From Anthopleura xanthogrammica (taxonomy: Eukaryota > Cnidaria > Anthozoa > Actiniaria > Actiniidae), in NCBI GenBank assembly GCA_964019055.1, contig OZ025220.1, positions 9,762,029 through 9,826,028 of the forward strand: DNA of 64,000 bases. The letters run 5' to 3'. Below the pieces are notes generated by a model. That model did not search any database, was not told the origin of the DNA, and saw only the letters and a list, made by a program, of their open reading frames with translations. Shown one piece after another: positions 26,455 through 37,000 of this stretch; the first letter of the stretch is position 1; each line of letters begins with the position of its first letter. Both the position numbers and the translations under genes were made by a program.

Positions 26455-26790
26455 ACATGCACAACGAGAAGCCATTTCAATGTTACAGCATATCATTTGC
26501 ATGTATGGCATAGGAAGCCATTTCAGTGCTTCAGCATATCATTTGCATGCATGGCATGGGAAGCCATTTCAGTGCTTCAGCATATCATTTGCATGCATGG
26601 CATGGGAAGCCATTTCAATGTTACAGCATATAATTTGCATGCATGCCATTTCAGTGATACAGCATATCATTTGCATGCATGTCGTAGGAAGCCATTTCAG
26701 TGCTACAACATATCATTTGCATGCATGTCGTAGGAAGCTATTTCAGTGTTACTGTATATCATTCGTATACATGCCAAAAGTCAGTGCTAC
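26455..26790. repeat. 48-bp minisatellite
   Basis: About six copies of a unit with CAGCATATCATTTGCATGCA, then TGGCATGGGAAGCCATTTCA. Open frames here are 16-residue repeats from the 48-bp period. A diverged copy of the unit and of its right flank (TTTCCCACTCA) occurs near 160-240. Confidence 0.85.
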
Positions 26791-26799
26791 ATAAAAATT

Positions 26800-29740
26800 T
26801 CCCACTCAAACGAAAGTTACCCATTCCATCAAGTCCAAAGTATGTTTTGAAATTGACTTCTTAATCACTCAGCTGAAATTGATCAATTAAAATAATTTCT
26901 TAGACTCATCTGTTTGTAAGAAAATAGGGACTTGGTCAAAAAATTTGAGGAGGAGAGGGATGGGCCTTAGGAAATGAGAGGGGAGGGTACTATACTTGAA
27001 TGGTTGAAAATTTGTTTCGTTAAAGGTTAAAAAATGCAACTTATGCAATATTTCAGGGTTGCTCTTGACAACACTGTCTCCCCCTCGAATTCTTGACCAG
27101 TTTTGAACAATAATTATTGCTTGTAATTTACTTGTAGCTGTTAATGATATACAAACAGTTAGGCCACGATGCTTTGAAACGGTAATTTACATGAAAGTGA
27201 GGCTTGTAGGGGACTACTTTAGCAGATCTTGGAACTGAATCTTTTAGAGAATTGAAGGATGATTCAGTAGCTCAAGGCCCCTCAAAGCGTCATTTTCAAG
27301 TTACTAAGAAAATTATAGGATACAACTAAAATTAAGATTAAACTTTGATAATTCTCATTGTCATGATGACCAAGAAATAAGGAAATAAAAACCAAAGTCT
27401 TTAATAAAATTTAAACACTTTGGTAGTATTATTGGTCACCATCTTGTACTGCATCCATGATGTATACTGTATCTTCTGGTAGGGATACTTCGCATCCATG
27501 CAATGACTTGATTGTTTATCGTTTTACGCTTGTATTGTACTGAATATTGTTCATTGTTTCTTCATGTACACTAGGGTTTAAGTAACAAATGTCTTTTTTC
27601 ATAATTATATGCACAATGTATCCATGTTTGTACAGTTACTTGAGAGTTTTTTTCTGAAAGAAAATTCAAACAAAAAATACATTTTTATCACACCAAGAAA
27701 CTGTTTTCTCAAGTCCGTCACTGGGGGTGTTTTGATAATTCAAACCAACCCCCTCTCCCCTTCTTCTCATAAATTTCTGCAAGAAAAGCTGGATAAAGCA
27801 ATAACTGAGATTGGCAGAAAAACGAACCCCCCTTTCAAGGTCCTAGCTAGTGATGGGCCTGTTTCTTTTTCAAAAAAAAACCAAAAAAAAAACCCCTCTG
27901 CCTGTCAAATTGTTTTATAACATAGGCATGATATAATGCATGCTGATTAGTTAATAAGCATGATCAAGCCTGCATGCATAACTAGATGGATTGCATGCTG
28001 ATGTGACTGAGTTGCACACAATATATAACAAAGATTTTGTTAGAACAAAAATAAAATATTTTTCCATTAGCAAAGACTTTTCAAAGACCATTTTGCTATG
28101 TTATAAAAGTATTTGTTTGCATCCTTTCATCAAGTTTTTGGAACACTTTTCTGTTTGCTAAAGCACTTTATAACCTAGAGTCACACTTGGCTACACTTCG
28201 CGTGACTCTTCCACTTCTTTGCTGTATAACAATCTCCTGCATGCACCCGAAACTAGCTGGAAGCAATCAATGGTCGATGCTAACTTTTTAAGAGAAAATA
28301 CTTCTTGACACAGCTACTGTATCCTATTCTTGCTGTTTCAGGCCCAAGGTATTCTATTGTCCTATACATAAGTCATATTAACCCCCTAGAAAATTGACTT
28401 AGTATCTCTTACGTTTCCTTGAAAGGAAATACATCCAAATACTGCTTGACATAGCTTTCTTATTCTTACTATTTTAAGGCTAGACAATATTTCTTCACAA
28501 ATGATGAGTTGCAAGATAAAGCCTTCTTTCACAACAGCATTAACTGGTTCTAAGATGAACAGCAATATATATATTTTTATGGTACTTGAAAGAACACGCA
28601 TTAAAGGTCATGCAAGCACTAACACTGTCCAGGTGTACTAAACATGCCATAAAATATATCCATCCAAAGAATATTGACTATCTCTTATATTTCCTTGCAG
28701 GAAATACATTCAATACATTCAAAAAAGCTTTAGAAAATCATTGCTCAAGCTTTCAAAGTAACAGAAATTTAATATTGGCACTTCTCCAGTGCATAGTATA
28801 GTTATAACTTTTCAAGAAAAAACTCAAAACTTTTCTTTTTTGAAACGTAGTACATATTTTTTAGTTTCATTTATAAATTTTCTGTAAACAGCGCCTTTGG
28901 GCTAAACGGAGTTAGGCGTTATACAAATTAGCTTATTATTATTATTATAAGTTCCTTATCTATAGAGTTTTAAGATTCTGTTACAGTTATAGTTGAATAG
29001 CAAAAAAAATCAAGCTTTCTTAATGGATAATGATTAATTCTACTTTTAATAATTATTTGAAATACTAAGACTTTAGGAGTAGACTTATTCTTATTGCCCT
29101 TGTGACTATTTAGAATCAAAAACCACGTAAATAATATTCTTAAAACTACTTGTTGGGAAAAGAGTTCATTACATCTAATTATTTTAAAAGTATCTGGTAT
29201 TCTTGGATAATGAGAGTAATTGATGATTGAGTTTTAAAGATAATCACCACAAAGAATTCAAATTGATCTGTAATTCTTTCTGTTAAGTAGAGGAACACAA
29301 CATCACTCGTCACTTGAGAGCACTTATGTAAGTACATTTCAAGAGGTTTTGTCACTTCACATGCAACAAGCACTGAAACACTTTCATGAGAAAATGACAC
29401 TAGAAAATCTCATAACATCTAAGTCCTTTGTAAATTTAACAGTTTTATTTTCCACTTAACTAAATTTCTAAACCATAAAAAGTAAAAAATTAACTACCCA
29501 CTTTAACCTTATTAAGCTTAATTAATAAAAATTTTCCAAATTCAGATTTTCAGATAAATTTGATAATTGATTTACTAAGCTTTGCTAGAATATTCATGAT
29601 TGTTGTAGGAATCATAACGAGTTCAAAACACAGCTATAAAGTTCCATAAAAATACCACTTATTTCGCTGTTATATAAAGCAAGCATAAGATCATGAAATC
29701 AGATTATAGATTTGTAACTTTGACTATATTTTTTTAAATT
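26800..29740. other. Intergenic region with no supported gene
   Basis: AT-rich sequence without a recognisable protein, splice-consistent exon set or RNA gene on either strand. At 28885-28965 a LINE-like 3' tail is visible (GGGCTAAACGGAGTTAGGCG, then ATTATTATTATT). Short direct repeats around 28330-28700 (CTTGAAAGGAAATACATCCA versus CTTGCAGGAAATACATTC) suggest old duplications. Confidence 0.6.
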
Positions 29741-29750
29741 TTCTTACCTA

Positions 29751-30612
29751 TTAATTGCTATTTCCTCCAACTACGATTCCATCTGGTGTTGAAGAAACAT
29801 TAGATTGAGTGTTAGAATATCCTCCTTTTGATTGCATTTGATTTTGGACAAATCCAAGCTGGAAAAACAACAAGAAATAATAAAATAAAATCTCAACTCT
29901 GATCTTCAACACTGTGTTTCAGCACAACAAAGTCTTAAAATTCCAACATCATTTTGTACTTAAAAAAACAAGCGATCACCTCATGAAAACCAAATAATAG
30001 TAAAGTATATTCATTGTTTGTGAGTCTGTGAAGGTGTTCTAATATATGAAACGGTATTTTCTGGTGTAATTACGATATAAAATGCTCCAGTTTTGTGTTC
30101 AATAACTAACTTCATCACTTCATAAATCATCACGTGTTTTGAGTGTGCTAAAATTATTGATTTGCATTTTTCGAATATTTATCCCAAATTCAAAGGTATT
30201 ATTGACTGCAATTTTCACAGTAAACTTACATCTTGTCCAGAGGCCATATCACCTGAACCTATATGACCTGTATGCTGTAAAAAAATAGAAAAATTTGAGC
30301 TCAAAAATTTCGTTTTTTTGAGTGTCTTTCGAGACCTGTTTTGAAGGTGTTCTCCAACTTACCCTAAAATTTGTAGGTTGTCCTATCATACTTCTATCAA
30401 TTCTTGGTCTTTGAGGTCTCTAAGGATCCAGAATGAGATTAAAAATCAAGATTTTCGTAAAATAAAAACCCAAGGATTGATTTTAAAGGATTTATGACGG
30501 AAAAACATGGTTTCCTTCAACGAAATTTTGAAGTCGATCGGTTCAGACTTACTCGTTGCGGCCTTGGTTGTTCCGTCAAACAGCAAGGAAAACAAACTAA
30601 TAATTCACTCAT
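29751..30612 (-). CDS. CDC42SE: CDC42 small effector (SPEC-type, CRIB-motif protein)
   Basis: Four short exons on the minus strand join exactly in phase 0: 30612-30553, 30419-30363, 30274-30230 and 29858-29751, giving 89 aa (human CDC42SE1 79, CDC42SE2 84). The N terminus MSELLVCFPCC carries the Cys cluster (7, 10, 11) that is palmitoylated in family members and holds them at the membrane. RIDRSMIGQPTNF followed by HTGHIGSGDM is the CRIB motif that binds GTP-loaded CDC42. The C-terminal VQNQMQSKGGY matches the conserved VQEQMRSKG of the family. The exons are too short to stand out as open frames. The likely role is signalling from CDC42 to the actin cortex. Identification is secure; whether it corresponds to SE1 or SE2 is not meaningful outside vertebrates. 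Confidence 0.93.
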
Positions 30613-30839
30613 GGCGTTGTACAGGCCGTGTAGAACGGCTGTGGGAGATATTTAGTCGATCAGAGCTCTAAACCGACCGTAAAATCATTATAAACTCAGG
30701 TTTTGTGAAGATTTTGAAGACGATACTAAGTCCACCAGGGAGGGAGTGGTTGGGATGGATGAGACCGCAAGGCACTAACACACTAACACAGTCACGTGAT
30801 GGGAACACAGGAAACCCAACAGGGAAATTGTAGTACTGT

Positions 30840-31235
30840 GAGGCTATATCCTTAGTAAAGATGAAACAATACTCAAGGGAATGACACATGGTCTGAAATA
30901 GGAAAACATTACGCCATGGCTGAAAAGCATTCCTAGTAAAGAAATAAATAGTACTCAAGGGAATGACACATGGTCTGAAATGAGAAAACATTGTACCATA
31001 GCTGAAAAGCATTCCTAGTAAAGAAAGAAATAATACTCAAGTGAATGACACATGGTCTGAAATGGGAAAACATTACACCATAGCTGAAAAGCATTCCTAG
31101 TAAATAAAGAAATAATACTCAAGGGAATGACACATGGTCTGAAATGGGAAAACATTACACCATAGCTGAAAATAATTCCTAGTAAAGAAAGAAATAATAC
31201 TCAAGGGAATGACACATGGTCTGAAATGGGAACAT
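30840..31235 (-). repeat. ~80-bp minisatellite family, locus 2
   Basis: About five tandem copies, reverse orientation, of the unit with TACTCAAGGGAATGACACAT, GGTCTGAAATGGGAAAACAT and GCTGAAAAGCATTCCTAGTA. It lies directly upstream of the CDC42 small effector gene. The rest of 31240-31720 holds nothing I can name. Confidence 0.9.
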
Positions 31236-31835
31236 TGCATAGCATACATGGCACTTTATTCTAGCAGTTTACGAAAATCACTTAATTATTAAACATTCCG
31301 TTATCTATTACAATCAACGCATTCTGTATCGATATACAAATAATCAGTTTTAAATGTAATGGTTTCTACATCTTGTCAAGTCTTGTTTTAGCCCCAAAGG
31401 TCATTGGGTCGTCGCCTTATGAAAGCAATTTTAATTTTAATGCTTTAAGAAAAATATTTACAGCTTTGTTTTTAGAGACACAAGCACAAACACAAACGCA
31501 ATCAAACACAAGGAAAAGGAAAAACTTTGATCCTTATGCTTGTGTGCATGCTTGCGCTGGGCCTGTTTTCAACGAAATAAAAACTTTTGTATTTGCGGAA
31601 GTACATGCGTTCGTGCTTGCGGAAACAGAAACAGGCGTAAACTATTCCATTTAGACATGAGTACTGCTATTTCGTTTCTTTTCTGTGATGCTCTATACGT
31701 AGATAGAATGTGCTAGTTGTCCTGTGTTCCTAGGAAGATGAAATCTGAAACAAAAAAGTATTATTAAATATGTAGTGGAATATGAATCATTCATCCGTAG
31801 AAAAATGTAACGGTTGGTGAGTTATTGTTGTGGCT

Positions 31836-32303
31836 GGTCCCCGGGGGGGGGGGGGGTACTACCACCCCAACTTGGGTGGGGGTGTACCGCCAGGTCCTCA
31901 AAACCCTGACCCTATCCCAGACCTAGAATTTTGATTTCATATACCCTACCCCAGACTAAACCTAAGAATTGTAAACCCTATCCCAGATGCAAAAAACGGT
32001 TATTCAATAGATTTCAATAACTATTTGGCAATTGTTTAATTGAATTTAAATCGTTTTTTTTTTTTGTGCCGGCAGAAAACGTAGCCTACCAGGCTAAAAC
32101 AACTAAAACATAACCGCCTATCCTAGAAAAAATGTCAAAAAGATACCCTATCCCAGACAAAAACCTTACCCTTCCCCAGACAAATTGTAAACAAATGATA
32201 CCCTACCCTAGACCTAAAAGCCAAAAAACCATACCCTATCGGGCGGCACATACCCGTATAGCAAATATAGGGGAGTACCCCCCCCCCCCCCCCCGGGGGC
32301 TGG
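31836..32303. mobile_element. Inverted-repeat element with poly-G/poly-C tips
   Basis: The left end is TCCCC followed by about 15 G and TACTACC. The right end is GGAGTA followed by about 17 C and GGGGG. GCTGGT flanks both ends, a possible 6-bp target-site duplication. The interior holds degenerate CCCTATCCCAGAC repeats in direct orientation. No protein. Confidence 0.75.
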
Positions 32304-32369
32304 TCAAGGTTGTAAGGAAAAAGTATTTAAGAATGACGTCAAAATATGATGATCTCCATGGTGATCTGT

Positions 32370-32569
32370 NNNNNNNNNNNNNNNNNNNNNNNNNNNNNNN
32401 NNNNNNNNNNNNNNNNNNNNNNNNNNNNNNNNNNNNNNNNNNNNNNNNNNNNNNNNNNNNNNNNNNNNNNNNNNNNNNNNNNNNNNNNNNNNNNNNNNNN
32501 NNNNNNNNNNNNNNNNNNNNNNNNNNNNNNNNNNNNNNNNNNNNNNNNNNNNNNNNNNNNNNNNNNNNN
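32370..32569. other. Assembly gap (200 N)
   Basis: Exactly 200 undetermined bases, a conventional placeholder length, so the real gap size is unknown. It falls in the probable intron of the PAN-domain gene and may hide one or more exons. Confidence 0.98.
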
Positions 32570-33123
32570 AAAGAAGGGAAAAAAATTAAGAAAGAAAAAA
32601 TTCACTAATTGTGTTGACCTTGAGACTGACTTCATCAATAATTAAAGAAAAAGTCTGTTCGAATTTGAATGACTTTTGAAAGCTATTTTTCTTTTTACAA
32701 AATTATACACGAAAAAAAAAAAAAACCCAATATTTAGAAAATATTTGAAACTCCAAAATCTCAGATAAAATTAAACTGCGTACACTAAATTAATATTTTA
32801 GTCCTAGTACTTTGGAACAGGTATATGAATATAAGTTTGATGATAAGCCGACGATTTTGCATTGCTCTCGATCACTTTGCGCTGTCAACTATTATGAATG
32901 ACGCATTCCATGCAGTTTCGATTTCCGTAGCTTCCCCTCGCTTGATCAAGAAGCTTTGTTAAAATCTTAAAAACTAAACTTATTACAAACACTCGAAAGT
33001 GATTAAAAAACTCGTTTGTGACTAAAAAAACTGAATAGTTATCAATGCATGTCTTGGCAAGAAAAAGGAAGGCGAATGCGAAAGTGTTCGACCTCTATTA
33101 ACTCTGGTTCGACATACTCATAC

Positions 33124-33468
33124 CTGCATTGTGTAGTGTAAAAAGTTGGGGTTTGAGTTTTCAAAACTCGACGAGTTGTTGAACATATCCGTAGGCAGTA
33201 ATTCACAGACGTACTTCTGTCCGCTTTGTACAGCCTGTGTTGCCATGTTAAAAGACTGGCAGGTCAGGTTTAGAGAACAACCAAAGGCGCACTGTCTTAC
33301 ATTGTCGACATATAGCATAGTGGTGTCATTCGCGTTGAGTTTGCCGTTCTGGATCCGACGAAAAGCAGCATATCCAAAATCAGGTTTTCTGAAGGACTTG
33401 AATTCAGCTGCTGAAAAACTTACTACTCCAAATAGGATATAAAACAACGCGAAGCTTTGGATTTTCAT
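33124..33468 (-). CDS. Secreted PAN/apple-domain protein, first coding exon
   Basis: An exon of 115 codons on the minus strand. It starts MKIQSFALFYILFGVVSFSA, a clear signal peptide, followed by a PAN/apple-like domain. Cysteines occur in VRQCAFGCSLNLTCQSFNMA and in YVCELLPTDMF, the usual CxxxC-x5-C-x(n)-C pattern. ATG 33468 is preferred over 33531 because an acceptor (ACACTTTCAG) ends near 33514, which makes the upstream part 5' leader. The exon ends at a GTATGA donor. A possible last exon (31744-31730, adding ISSS and a stop) follows TTTGTTTCAG, but the assembly gap at 32370-32569 could hold other exons. The role is probably extracellular binding or adhesion; the ligand is unknown. Confidence 0.7.
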
Positions 33469-34042
33469 TTTGAAAGAAAAGTTTCGATCAACTTTAGCGA
33501 CAGGTGGGGAATATCTGAAAGTGTTAACCACAGGAAACCCAATATATATACTTAATTCAAAGTTCTACATGTTAAAATATTCAAAAGCTCTGGGCTATTT
33601 TTATTGCTCTGATTCAAGGTTATAACGTTCTTTTAGGGAATGGTATTGACAAAAGCTCTGTAGCATGAATAAATATTATGAAAAACAGCTTTTAATTTCA
33701 ACGTCAATAATTGCGTGGAAAAACGACTTCCGGGTCCAAACAAAACAGTATCAATAAGATTTTTCTTACTTTTTCTCCATGACAGGATTTGTTGTCCAAA
33801 GTTCTAATTGTTTCAGGTGGAGGTGAAATCATTGATAACATGAATACGTCACAATTTAAAAGCTCTTTCAAATAAGATTAGTCGTTCAAAGTTCTTACAA
33901 CTTGCTTCAAGTTAATGCAGGATATATATTCATGGAACTGCAAGTTCTTACAACTCAATTCTAGCTAGATTTTTTAGGAGACCCCAATTGAAACATGTAT
34001 TAACTTGCACTCTTGGTCTTTGCTTGGTCTGTTGTTTAATAT

Positions 34043-37000
34043 TTAGTGGCTTTCACCTTTCTTGCCTGAGATCTGGAAGAAAATCAAAGCAGATGTTATA
34101 ACTACCACCATCACCATTATCATTATCATTATCATTATCATCAAGCATCATCACCATTATCATTATTGTCATCCCACCACCATCATGCATCATCACTACC
34201 ATCACTGCCATCATCATCATCATCACCAACATCCTCATCATCATCATCGCCATCACCATCATCATGCATCATCACTACCACCACTGCCATCATCATCATC
34301 ATCACCAACATCCTCATCACCATCATCGCCATCTCTATCATCATGCATCATCACCACCATCATCACCATCATCATCATCATTATTATTATCATCATTATC
34401 ATCACCATCATCATCACCACCATCATGAGTAATGATTGCTTAGGAGGTGAAAATGATGATAGTTGATACGATGGCAACAGAATAAAGTATTCTGTCATCA
34501 CCAATATTGACAAATGCATGTTATTTCATCTGTCTGACTCACTCTCTTGAAATCCTGCATGTTAGTAGTATCCACTGTACTGCCGATGATACACAAGTAG
34601 TTAATGACTGTCAGTTCCTCATCACCCTGATTATCCTTTACGAAAAACTAAATAAAAATGGGGAAAAAATATGAATGGGATTTAGCAGTGGTTCTACGGC
34701 ATGGCTCTTCATCAACTGAATCCAAATACACAAATTATTTCAATGTTGTGATTTTTGTGGAGGATGGAAAACTGGAGAACCTGCCAAAAAAATCCCTGAG
34801 ACACATGAGAGAAGCAACATGCATCTGTGTTGGCAGGTCTGAGGGAAAGCAAGGGTGAAACCCAACAAACTCTCTTAACATGTGATGGTGAGTCTAGGAA
34901 TCAAACCCAAGAGGTGAGATGCAAATGCACTAATGCTACACCCCCCTGATTTAAAAAAAAAAACACTCAGTGTACTTACTGTCATATTCTGTACATTTTG
35001 AAATTTGACATATTTGAGTTGAATTATTGTGTCATCCTTTACATCGTCAGCTGTCAGTCTGAAATATAAACAGTAAATAAATGATGTCAGTAAAGATAGA
35101 GTTGCATCATTAAGTTTACGAATCCAACCAAAAGACTTACTCTAAGGTTTGTACTGAAGTAAACTGTTCCGCTGAATCAAAATCAAGGGTTTTCGTCTGG
35201 TTGATAAAAATTTTGATGGTTTTAGGTGCTTGTCCTGAAATATGAATACAAAAATGTCATCGTCATGCATTACTATCACCATCATCACTGTCAGCATTGT
35301 CATCATCACTAGTATCATCATCATCATTTATCATCACCACCATCATCATCAGGTATCATCATGTATCATCATCATTTATCATCACCATCATCATGTTTCA
35401 TCATCATCATCACCATCATCATCAGGTATCATCATCAATGTCATCATGCATCATGTATCACCGTCATCATTAATATCACATCAAATATAATAATCATGTA
35501 TCATCATCATCAAATATCACCATCATGCATCTTAATCATCATCATGTATCATTATCCTCATCATATATTATCATCACCATCATCACCCCTTATCATCATC
35601 ATCATTAATTTCTAGTGGCCGGAAATACAGCATATGTTCTAGTAATCTCAAGTCTGCTGCTTACCATTATTTGGGGCCTGAAGCTTGATTGAATGAATTT
35701 TCACAGGTTGGTTAAATGCTATTGAGAACAGAAGCTGTCAAACAAAAAAAGAAAACAATGGAAGTTACAACAAGTTAAGCAAAGTGAGAAGTACTGGTGT
35801 GTGCTGCTAATGCACCGCCTCTCACCAATGAGACCTGGGTTTCATTCTCAGGATCGGTGTTGTATGTGAGAAGAGTTGCATTTTGTCCCCCCCCCCCCCC
35901 TGTGCTTTGAAGGTTTTTGTTCTCAGGTTTCCTTCCTTCCATGAAAATCAATTCTTAAGGCAAGATTACACAGTGTAATTTTCTCTGCAACTTTTCTCAC
36001 AATGGTGTTGCAACACCAGTTGCATGGAGCATTATATAGTGTGAACTTCATGCAATTTGAAGAATGTTGCAAAACAAGTTGCGGCAATCGTAGAAGAAGA
36101 ATTCAAAAATAGAATTTGTTTTGTACTTTGGCAATGATTACGTCTCCTTTGCACCGTGTAAACTAACTCTCTTGCAACTTGTGTCACAATGCCATTGCAA
36201 GACAAGTTGCAAAGTAAATTGCTCCATGTAATGGTGCCTTTAGCCATGAAGCTCTATCTTGGGAGACTGAGCAATCACTCCAAGCATGTTCGACATAAAA
36301 TTTATTACATTAAAATTTTTTTACAGTTTATTCATTCATGATGTGGCGTTTCACCCACCTGTTCATCACAATCACTCTGAAGGAATGCAGGACCTTTAGC
36401 CAGAGCATCTGCTAATGTATGCTCATTATCCTCGTTAAGTGACTCACAACCAGACTTACTGATATAGCTGTGCAGATCCACCTATAATGAGACCAAATAT
36501 ACATATTTATTGGCAACATAAAATAATTATTGGTCGTGATGACCAGCCAAATTAGTTTTAGCTTGGTCATATCCCATTTCTGGCTCAAAGTTACTGGTCA
36601 AAACGACCAGCAAGGCAAAGATTTGACTGGACAACAGGGCTCAAAATACTGGCCAGTCATACGTCGGTCAAGATGTCTGGTGTATGATATATTACCTTTT
36701 TTTTCAAATGTGACCGGTCAACATGTCCGTTCAAAACAGTATTTGTCTGGTCAAGTACCAAATTTGGTCGGACATTGACCATTGACTGGCCATTATTTTG
36801 AGCCCTGGGACAAGTCCCAATTCTTGGCTAAGACTTTCAAATGTCATATACAACTCTGTCCCTGGGTCTACTCACATGTCCCTTGACGCCACACCCTCCT
36901 CCCTCTTCTCCATCATCCCCCTTCCACTGCTTGATCTTGTTATCTAACATCATAGCATCTGCGCCTGTCATTTCGTCAACTTTTGTTTGGCTCTTGAAAA

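Noticed and set aside
26444..26794. 116-aa frame with repeated ACMAWEAISMLQHIIC units
   Set aside because: It is a 48-bp minisatellite and not a gene.
27609..27920. 103-aa plus-strand frame
   Set aside because: No recognisable domain, homopolymer A runs near its end and no supporting splice sites or neighbours.
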